Positions 11,501 through 18,600 of a stretch of 64,000 nt of DNA are shown here, in pieces. The notes under the pieces are model-generated. The model did not search any database. It worked only from the letters and a program-made list of their open reading frames with translations, and was not told where the DNA came from. Position 1 is the first letter of the stretch. Each line of letters opens with the position of its first letter. The DNA is from Bacillus pumilus (GTDB lineage: Bacteria > Bacillota > Bacilli > Bacillales > Bacillaceae). The DNA lies in assembly GCF_038738535.1 (NCBI RefSeq), contig NZ_CP046128.1, positions 372,001-436,000 of the forward strand, given 5' to 3'. Made by a program: the position numbers and the translations under genes.

Positions 11501-12676
11501 TATCGCTCTCTTGTGGATGAACGAGAGATGAACCTTCTGGCTGTGCGTCCATATAAAGATTTTATTGAGTGGCTGCAAAAGCAGGATCAAGAGAGGGCGC
11601 AAGAGTTCTGGAAACATTATATGTCAGGAGTGGAGGAAGCCACACCACTTCCTGGGGACGGAGAGCAGACTTCGAATGAAGGAGCAGGTATTGATCAATT
11701 TAGTATCAAACTGACGCCTGAAATGCAGCAGAAGCTGGAGAAGATGACAGGCACACAGAAGGTCACGATGAGCACACTGATTCAGGCGGCATGGGGACTG
11801 CTCTTGCACCTTCATTCAGGCTCAGAGGATGTCGTGTTCGGTGTCACAGTATCTGGACGGCCGGCGGACTTACCAGAGGTTGAAAGCATGACAGGGCTCT
11901 TTATTAACACCTTGCCGCTCCGTTTGCCGATCACACCAGACAGGACCATTGCCGAGCTGCTGGCACAGACGCAGGAAACGGTTTTTCACATGCGAGAATT
12001 TGAGTATACCGTATTGCCAGATATTCAGCAGATGACCCAAATCCCGAATGGAGAATCATTGTTTAACAGCATTGTCGTGTTTGAAAACTATCCGATTGAA
12101 TCTGTAGAGCCGTATGGTGTACGGATATTAGACATTGCAAGTCATGAAGAAACAAACTATGACCTGACCCTTGTGGCTGTCCCAGGAGATACGCTGGAGC
12201 TTCGAGTCACATACCGCTTCAATCAATATACAGAAAAACAAATACAATCGCTGATGCAGCAGCTGGGCCACACACTTGAAGCCATGACAGAACAAGTGGA
12301 GACACCACTCTCTGATTTCACGATGGTAACAAATGAAGAAAAAGAGCGGATGATCACCGAGTGGGCGAAAAACGCACAAGTCAGCGTGCTGTACCCAGAC
12401 CAAGAAGAGGTCTACTCAGGAGTGCACGATCCTTCCTGTGAGACGGAAATATTTGTGCTAAGCGAAGAGCATCAGCTCATGCCGATAGGATTTTCTGGAG
12501 ATATTTTTATCGGCACGAAGGATATCAAAGCACTTTGCGGGGAGCTTGCCGATTGGATGGAGACGCATAAAATTCCGCATCCATTCAAACATCAAACAGG
12601 CGAATACCTCTATCCGACAGGGGATGTCGGCGTTTGGACTGAAAAAAACAAGATTCAGATTTTGGATTGGATGTAG
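2546..12676 (+). CDS. Depsipeptide-type NRPS I: AL-KR-T-C-A-T-E-C plus vestigial A
   Basis: A 3376-aa assembly-line protein. Domains in order, approximate residues: acyl-AMP ligase 90-660 (SGSTG at about 262, PKTSSGK at about 630); ketoreductase with its structural half 660-1150 (GGLGGIG at about 915, Tyr in GAYCAAN at about 1062); carrier (LLGGHS, about 1262); condensation 1325-1760 (HHIVSDG); adenylation 1780-2270; carrier (LGGDS, about 2318); epimerisation 2375-2805 (HHLVMDG, EGHGRE, NYLGQ); second condensation 2830-3260 (HHILIDG); then about 80 residues of a decayed adenylation domain. No KS or AT is present. Inference: the ligase loads an alpha-keto acid, KR reduces it to an alpha-hydroxy acid, and it is joined to an amino acid that is epimerised to D. 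The A-domain code reads DAYFVGGTF plus Lys, Val-like (compare DAFWIGGTFK). The same plan occurs in cereulide CesA. ATG 2546 follows a purine-rich AAGGAAAGGAA stretch. Confidence 0.85.
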   Translation: MKPSTINQSNVHESMDTILQDVQKTILQTNEIERFAVFSREKTIRPRPYHLSHLFLDHHMEQEAAVEWIQTQMASPILADMPPAISYGGDIDVSAGAQTLQDALTEAAKTTNGLTYIINSENELTQSYAQLKEDAERVLTGLRALGLEPGDPVFFQFSSNHAMVTAFWACVLGGFVPTLVSAAPTYREMNASVKKLHHAWNLLEHPLILTDDSLIDEVQGLALLWHTDQLRVAAVEPMLTLERDLEAHPVTPDDSVFFILTSGSTGMPKCVEHSHRSVLANVKGTVAANQFTQEDVSLDWMPLDHIGGIVMFHLVNVYTGCEQIRARTDDFIAQPLRWLDWMDRYRATKTWAPNFAFAMINDYEKDISSGSWDLSAMTCMINGAEAVVPKTIHRFLHLLAPHGLKGDVIRPAFGMSEISSAVVFSFAIERGDENSGVLTFEETSLTEQLRPAEARETGTVSFTELGKPIPGITIRIVNHQHELLPEDHIGSVQIKGPTTMKGYYKNDEANQEVFQTEGWFHTGDLGFLHEGRLTLTGREKDMIIINGKNYHNYEIEAMAEEVPGVETSFVAACSVRMEASASDELILFFTPKLYEPAYIMRASQHIKTHIATKMGLSASKVIPVQKHAFPKTSSGKIERAQLKTRWQEGEFDEIIKELDIRLENEHTLPDWSYQKKWTPAPLHETEKQTAGDMVIFADALGLADQLRSLSNNEQTYITVEPGQAFTQLTHTHFIIHPNRPSDYEQLFETLRSYGVSVKQIIHLWNYTNKEDTLQAAMAKEAQKTGSMSALYVTKAIAAYEEPVEITFVSAHAMNLPEDQTHHVEKATTTGLMTAVQHEWPFIKVRCLDFSLTEPADRSHASAIMTELTHDTSHHIAAYREGVRYIPLLSPLHLEKDQKRKKPPFESSGLYVMTGGLGGIGRMLSEHLLTSYQVHLVLLGRKARKALSAEQQDVLTSLEKQAKDHGGTVFYEEVDMTDAKDIEALISRQEAAQGKKLHGVIHFAGIIQEELLADMTSASLHAMYEAKVYGTIALHEAASKRQNVLFLSSSSARTLKGGMTVGAYCAANEFVEQFAHYQRLTSTVKPYCFSFSMWDEVGMSEGSMIKGMLKERGYLPIPKRAGFQTMLACLMTDAPLIYMGLDRSKQDIQEMSQAERQTEQAVYVFFKTDKTKAIEERLYQSIYTCLQSHLSGEYSVHLFPEEYWKESEGGMPDEAYFKAFIEESGQDAEDRAPQTETEKLLANIWSELLDVSHVSCGDHFFLLGGHSLKATQMLSAVRQRMGFDVPLAVLFEHTRLGELAEWIDSHAKVDEAVQVRKMEKGQEIPMSYAQQRQWFLYQLQPDLPFYNNTISFRMNGPLDVKVLQSSLQQMVQRHESLRTSFTMSGDEPVQIIHEHMTLPELEVVDLSDLTAQKEKEQKAAEWAKREAGTPFRLEHDPLFRVKLIRLSETDHLLLMSIHHIVSDGWSVGIAARELSEWYTAMIDKREPDLSPLPIQYADYALWQKEYLTGETLQKQISYWKEQFAVPVEDLVLPYDYPRPAVQSYKGKTKKYHLSKSLSEQLAALSKKTDSTLYMTLLTAFSTLLHRLSSQDEFVIGSVIAGRNRTEMEHLIGFFVNTLALRIDHSGNPAFTELLERVKETTMGAYAHQDVPFEMVVDELNIVREAGKQPLFQVMFVLQNLPLEASPMGEATSVLAIEDNDTAKFDLSLFVFEGAEGLQLKLEYDVDLFSDDTMDRFLRYYEHLLACICENPAQPIRQMNYLPEKEKYQLLYEWSGKTNQPAGPLLITERFEAQVRKSPDAIALEFGEEQWTYRVLQEKVDRLAASLQQRGVTPHEPVGLLIDRSPQMILGVLAIVKAGGAYVPIDPEYPDTRIDYMLRDTGIQLLLTKNEWLKKVSISQTELICLDEGYEEFLSEAELIPAALKPDGLAYINYTSGSTGQPKGVLIPHQAVIRLVCETDYVTLDEHTRILQIASFSFDAFTYEIWGALLNGGRLILTDRNTILSMDTLAETLTSYKITTGFLTVPLFNRLTEEHPEALSGFDALLVGGDALSAAHIRKALPYLPEGLLNGYGPTENTTFSCVHHIRSLDEGQATVPIGQPIAYSQAYVLDDQLQPVPQGVIGEIYVGGTGLALGYLGDEEKTSQSFIPHPFQKGARLYKTGDMGRWLSNGTIDCIGRMDHQVKIRGHRVECGEIEAAMLSVEDIIECAVIPHQHESGHKRLIGYFVQKGAWIQQDIRSALKDKLPDYMVPSLFIELEELPLTPNGKVDQKRLPPPEWRQEEVDKPADKALSEEERVLEKVWTQLLGTPSISVHDNYFELGGDSIIVIQMVARLAQEGYIIQPRDVFEKQTISQLARAMKRADVSVSYDQSPVTGEVRLLPIQSWFLEQSMTNQDYWNLSAHIEFKQSIQPEQLSKVLSKLVDHHDMLRAIYTKAADGTWIQTIRAPGIIPCVTFFDLTDVSHEEALEQIHLETSACQGTLSLERGEVIKAILFQTSGRTSELFIAAHHLVMDGISWRIIQEDLLNGLKQLAAGQEITLAKKTASYQQWADALYEYAQTDQLQEQVPFWQKIMDQEEEGSPFQTPALFNIEEHAEILTVQLTKDQTDILLRHASQAYRTEVNDLLLSGLAQAVGKPILITLEGHGREDLFEQMDLSRTVGWFTSSYPIFIPFIQTDVERQIKDVKETLRAVPQKGIGYGLLQYMTASRLLKTAAPQMSFNYLGQLDQIDGEANLYLADERNGHVHDPKAERQHLIDVYGYVVSGQLQMNFMINRELLQHEEVRHLPERFKEKMEDILTHCVETKGGFTPSDFPMVQLTQKQIDELPDNVVDVYPLSPMQQGMLFHALLDQASQAYFGQVHMTLEGLTDGEAYEKAWNLLVERHSILRTRFAWEGLKEPVQLIQSEGSIHLTQHDVRHLSETDQKKTIERYLQSDRSKDFELEDAAEPLIRIALFHRDEKTCTFVFSFHHILIDGWSLFGLIEESFSMYRSLVDEREMNLLAVRPYKDFIEWLQKQDQERAQEFWKHYMSGVEEATPLPGDGEQTSNEGAGIDQFSIKLTPEMQQKLEKMTGTQKVTMSTLIQAAWGLLLHLHSGSEDVVFGVTVSGRPADLPEVESMTGLFINTLPLRLPITPDRTIAELLAQTQETVFHMREFEYTVLPDIQQMTQIPNGESLFNSIVVFENYPIESVEPYGVRILDIASHEETNYDLTLVAVPGDTLELRVTYRFNQYTEKQIQSLMQQLGHTLEAMTEQVETPLSDFTMVTNEEKERMITEWAKNAQVSVLYPDQEEVYSGVHDPSCETEIFVLSEEHQLMPIGFSGDIFIGTKDIKALCGELADWMETHKIPHPFKHQTGEYLYPTGDVGVWTEKNKIQILDWM

Positions 12677-12680
12677 GAGG
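12675..12680 (+). promoter_or_regulatory. Shine-Dalgarno that sets the start of NRPS II
   Basis: AGGAGG overlaps the TAG stop of NRPS I (12674-12676) and lies 9 nt before ATG 12690. The in-frame ATG at 12546 lies inside the upstream gene, has no comparable site, and its first 48 codons give a low-complexity basic peptide. The true start is therefore 12690, and the two genes are translationally coupled. Confidence 0.85.
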
Positions 12681-12689
12681 AGAAGAACG

Positions 12690-15600
12690 ATGTTAGTTAG
12701 TAGACGAAAAGGACATGCAGCAAATCATATCGTCAGAATCAACGGAAAACGAATCGATCTCAAAGCATTAGAGCAAGTCATGATGCTTCATTTTCCGCTA
12801 AAGGAATGTGTGTTAATCCCTAAGAAAAATCAAGAAGGCAGCCTCTCGCTTGTGCTATTTGCACAGGCGAAGGACCCTTCGCTGACAAGAGAGGACTTGA
12901 TGAAAGGCCCGCTTCATCCCTATGAAGTACCAGCCGCTCTCGTCTTATTGCCTTCCTTGCCAAGGGCAGAAAGTGGAGCCATCGATACAGAAGCATTGCT
13001 TTCGATTGACATCATAGATGAAGAGGGTTTAAGAAAGATAGAAGAGCGTACGAAAGCCATAGATGGAGTGGAGGAAGCGGCCGCTCTCATTGAAAGTCAG
13101 ACAGAAAAACAAATGCCTTATCACCTAGATGACCTGTTTCCTAATCGGCAGCGTGCGCAAGGGAACGTATCGATCTCGAAGGATGAAGCGGGCGAAACAA
13201 AGCAAGCATCCGCTCATGAAAAGCCGCCAGCACTTGTGTATGGCGGGGATGTCATCAAAAAACCAGGCACACCTGTCACACTGACAGAGGTGCTGATTCG
13301 ATCAGCCTTTATGTCACCTGACCGCGGGGTGACCTATATCAAAGAAGGCGGGCGCACATTGACCCAAACCTATCCTGAGTTACTCACAAACGCAGAACGG
13401 GTTCTGTCTGGTTTAAGGAAAGCAGGGCTGACAAATGGCGATCAAGTGTTACTTCAATTAAAAGATCATCATGATTTCATCACCGTGTTTTGGGGCTGTA
13501 TTCTCGGTGGCATCATTCCGACTCCAGTCTCTGTTCCGCCTGTTTATGATGAGATGAATCAAGGAGTGAACAAGCTCAAGGGCGTGTTTCAGCTGCAAAA
13601 TGAACCGTTTATTATTACAAAAGAAGCAAGTGCTGAAGACATTGCTGGGCTGCGTGAGACATTTGAGGCAAAAGAAATACCTATTTTAACAGTAGAAACA
13701 TTGCTTACGTGTGAACCGGATGAACAGCATTATGAGCCAGAGCCGGATGAGCCTGTGCTTCAGCTGCTGTCTTCAGGAAGTACGGGTGTGCCTAAGTGTA
13801 TCCGTCACAACCATCAAAGTATTTTATCTCGGATCATCTCCTTTGAGCAGACAAATGGCTTTACGCATGAGGATGTGTCGCTTAACTGGATGCCGCTTGA
13901 TCATGTAGGAGGCATTGTCATGTTTCATGTGCATGACGTCTACCTTGGCTGCCAGCAGATTAGTCCATCCATCGATCAATTTATCGAGCGGCCGATGGTG
14001 TGGCTGGATTGGGTAGAAACATACGGCGTCACAAGGACATGGGCACCGAATTTTGCTTTTGCCATGATGAATGAATATGAGGACGACATTCGCAAGGGGA
14101 GCTGGGATCTCTCCACACTGACTTATATTATGAATGCAGCCGAAGCGGTTGTTCCAAAAGTGACGCAGCGCTTCATGCATATCATGGGTCAGCACAGATT
14201 AAGCCGCCATGCGATGGTGCCGGCGTACGGCATGTCTGAAACATCCTCAGCCATTGTTCAATCAAAGAAATTCATGCGGCATGATGATCAGGATGGACAG
14301 CTGACGATTGATCAGACCTCGTTAACAGGTGAAATTCAATACGTGACGCAAGATCATCCGCACAAGATGACGTTTACAGAAGTCGGCGTACCTATTCCGT
14401 CTGTATGGATTCGGATTGTAGATGAACATCATCATGTGCTGCCAGAAGATCAGGTCGGACGCTTACAGGTGAAGAGTCCAACGATTATGATGGGCTATGA
14501 TCAAAATGAGGAAGCCAATCAAGAGGTATTTGCGGAAAATGGCTGGTTTCACACAGGGGATTTAGGGTTTATTCATGAAGGGCGTCTTGTTCTGACAGGC
14601 CGGGAAAAGGACATCATCGTCATCAACGGAGCCAACTATTTGAATTACGAAATTGAAGCGGTTGTGGAAGAGGTGGACGGGGTTGAAGTCACCTTTGCCG
14701 CTGCGTACGGCATTTACAATCCCGAATCAAGCAACGACACGCTTGCCGTCTTTTTTGTCTCGCAAAAAGATTCAATAGAGGAACAAATCACGATGATTCA
14801 GCAGATTAGAGAGGCCATCATCCGAAAAATCGGGATAGAGCCTGATCACATCATTCCGGTGAAAAAAGACCAATTTCCGAAAACAGAGAGTGGGAAAATC
14901 CAACGTGCCCAGTTAGGTGCAGCGCTAAAAGAGGGAGTATTCCGTGACATTGAAAGGGCACTGGATCTTGCTTCTGAAAATGAACAAACACTCCCAGATT
15001 GGTTTTTCAAACGCACTTGGGCAAAGGAGCATATTGGTCCGTCTCAGCCTTCTGCTGATCATGTACTCGTTTTCGAGGATGAAAAAGGGCTGTACCAATC
15101 ACTTTACGCACAATTTGAACAAAGAAATCAGCCCTATGTTTCTGTGAAAAAAGGGCGTGAATTTTTGCGTTTGTCCAAAGGGATGTACCAGATGAATCCG
15201 AGAATCAAGGGGGATTATGTCAGGCTCGCTGCAGCACTTGAAGCAGATGAATTAAAGACAGGGCAGGTACTCCACTTGTGGAATGTGACAGACAAAGAAG
15301 CCATCGTTGAGCCTGCGCAGTTCAAAGAAATGCATGCGAGTACCAATCAATCTATTTTGTACTTGTATCAAGCTTGGAGGCAAGAAAACAAAGAGCCAGT
15401 CCGGCTTGTCGTGGTGACAAAGGGTGGTCAATTTGTAAGCCCTGAAGAAGATCTTCATGTGGAGAAAACGTCGCTCGCTGGTTTATTAAAAACCATCCCG
15501 CAAGAATGGGAAGGAGCAGAGGTGTCCCATATTGATATTGAAGCGGAGCGTGTGGAACAGGATGCAAAGCACATTGCTGAAGAGCTGTCAGCGATTCATA

Positions 15601-18600
15601 TAAAAGCAGAGGTGTCATACCGAAACGGGCACAGGTTCGTACCAAAGCTGGAAAAAGTCAATATGATGAAAGCACCTCAAACAGAAGGGTTTTTAGAATA
15701 TGAAGGTCTTTATTTGCTGACTGGAGGTCTTGGCGGTATTGGATTTGAGCTGTCTAAGCAGATGCTCCAATTTGGCCTAAAGCTCGTATTGATTGGAAGG
15801 ACTTCTCTGGAAGACAGCCTGGAAAAGAAAGAGGCGTTCTCACAGCTAAAAGGCCTCGGTGATGTCATCTATGTACAAGCGGATGTGACCAATTTAGCTG
15901 ACGTCGAGCGGGCGATTTACAAAGCAGAAAAACATTTTGGTCAATCGATCCGAGGCGTGCTGCATTTAGCTGGGGCTGGCAATGTGTCAGAGCATTTTCA
16001 GCATGCGGATAAGTATGCATTGGCTCATACGTCAGAAGAGGATTTCACAAAGGAGCTGTCAGGGAAAGCAGACGGAGCGTTTGTCCTGCAGGAAGCCTTC
16101 AAGCATGACCCGGCAGTACCACTCGTCTTTTTTGGATCGGTGAATGGCTTTTTTGGCGGCACAACATTCGGGGCATACTCTGCAGCCAACAGCTTTTTAG
16201 ATGGACTTGCGCACGCTCTCACCTTTCAAGAAGGAAGACGGGCGATCTCTTTGAACTTCAGCATGTGGGATAATCTTGGTTTGTCTAAGGGACATACCGG
16301 CGCAGCGCTAACCGTTCGCAAGGGATTTCAATTGGTTGGAAAGAAGCAAGGTCTCCATTCATTATGTCTAGGTGCCCGGCTGAATGAAGCGCATCTATTT
16401 ATCGGCCTAGACGGAGCCAATCCAGAAATCGCTGAGTATCTTCAGCCAGCACCAATACCGACTTTTGAGAAAAAGCTTTTTTACACGGTTCAGTCTGGCA
16501 AAGAAGTGCATGTTGAAGATATCGCAGGCGTAACAAAAGGTGACTGGGATATTCAGCAAGTACAGGAAATACCGAAAAAACAAGATGGCTCTATTGATCA
16601 TGAAGCCCTCAAGCTGAATCATCACAAAAATGGACAACCCCTTGAAAAACAATTGCCAGAAACGAAAACAGAGCAAATTCTTGCTGCCATATGGGAGGAC
16701 ATTTTAGACGTAGATCGTGTGTACAAAGAGGATCAATTCTTTGATCTTGGCGGGCATTCATTAAAGGCGACTCAAACTATTTCTCGGATCAATCATGAAT
16801 GTTCAATCAAGGCGCCTTTAAAAATATTATTTGAAAGTAAGCATCTGGCCCATCTGGCGCAAATGGTTGATGACATCAAAGGGGCACCGGCTGTTCAGGA
16901 AGCCAAGATTCCAAAGCTTGAAAAGCGAACAAGCTATGAGCTGTCACATGCTCAGAAGCGCATTTGGTTCTTATCCACATTAGAAAAGAGCCATCATTAC
17001 AATATATTAGGTGCTTGGAAGCTGACAGGACAACTGCACATTCAAGCGTTAACAAAAGCGATCGGTCTCTTAACGAAACGTCATGAAGCACTGCGTGCAA
17101 CATTTAAATCGCTTGGGGGCAAGCCAGTTCAACTGATACGTGAAGACCTTCCGCCATCCGTCACAGTTGCGAATTTCTCATTATTTAATGAAAAAACGAG
17201 AACGAGAAGACTCAAGCAGCTTATTCAGCAAGAGGCAAACCGCGTCTATGATTTAGAAAGAGGACCTCTTTCACAGTGGACGATTGTGGATATGGGCAAT
17301 GAGGAATTTTATCTTCTTTGCGCGCAGCACCACATCATTTCAGATGCATGGTCGCTCAGCCTGCTCATTCAGGAGTTAGAAGTGGCATATGACGGGCTTC
17401 TTTCAGATGAATCGCCGCAGCTCCCGGCGCTGGAAATCGAATGGACAGATTATGTTCATTGGGAAAATGAGCAACTAACGCATCATCAAGCAGACCAAAC
17501 CTATTGGCTCGATACCTTACAAGGTGAACTTCCAGTGCTAGAGCTGCCGTTTGACCGCCCTCGTTCGCCGGTTCAAACATTTAACGGCGCTACAGAGCAA
17601 ATCGTCTTGGAAGAACCGCTTATCCGCCGTTTGCAGGCTTTGTCCAAGCAGCAGGGCACAACGCTGTTCATGACGATGCTGTCAGCGTACTACGTCCTGC
17701 TTCACAAGCTGTCCGGACAGACAGATATCATCATTGGCTCGCCGATCGCAGGGCGAGATGCCAAACAATCAGAGAAGCTCGTTGGGATGTTTGTGAATAC
17801 ACTTGCGCTGAGGCAGGATATCTCCACAGCAGATACATTTGCTGATGTCATGGAAAACGTGAAAGAGATGACGTTAAAAGCATTTGAGCATCAGCGTTAT
17901 CCATTTGACAAGCTTGTCGATGATCTTTCGTTGGATAGAGATTTAAGTCGATCGCCTATTTTCCAAGTGGCCATGGGGTATGTAACAGATTCGCTCAATG
18001 TAAATCTCAAAGGGCTGACAAGTGAACATGTGATGGTCCATCATACAGTGTCTAAATTTGATCTCACCCTGCATGTATTTGAACAGGGAGATCAGCTGTC
18101 GATCCATGTGGAATATAATACAGATTTATTTGATCAAGAGACCATCCATCGTTATATGAATTATTATCTTCATCTGCTAGATGGTATGACGGCTCAGCCT
18201 GAACGTACATTTTCTGACTATTGCTTAATGGACAAAGCGGAACAGGCCGCCATGATCATAGGAAAAAACCAAACGGCTACATCATATCCAAAACGGACCC
18301 TTCAAGAGCTGTTTGAAGAACAGGTGCAGCGTGATCCGCACCGTATTGCCTTGTCCTATTTGGAAGAGCACATGACTTATCAAGAGTTGGATGAGAAGGC
18401 GACACAGCTTGCTGCTTACTTGCAGTCTAAAGGAGTTGGACCAGGTTCACTGGTACCGATGCTTTTTGATCGTTCCTTTGACATGATTGTCTCGGTGCTA
18501 GGTATCGTCAAGTCTGGTGCTGCGTATGTTCCGATGTCACCTGAATATCCAGATGCACGCATCCGCCTCATCGTTCGCGATACGCAAAGTGATGTGATCA

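Noticed and set aside
12546..12689. Longer N-terminus for NRPS II from ATG 12546
   Set aside because: It lies inside the NRPS I gene in another frame, gives an Arg/Lys-rich non-domain peptide and has no ribosome-binding site; AGGAGG before 12690 is clear.
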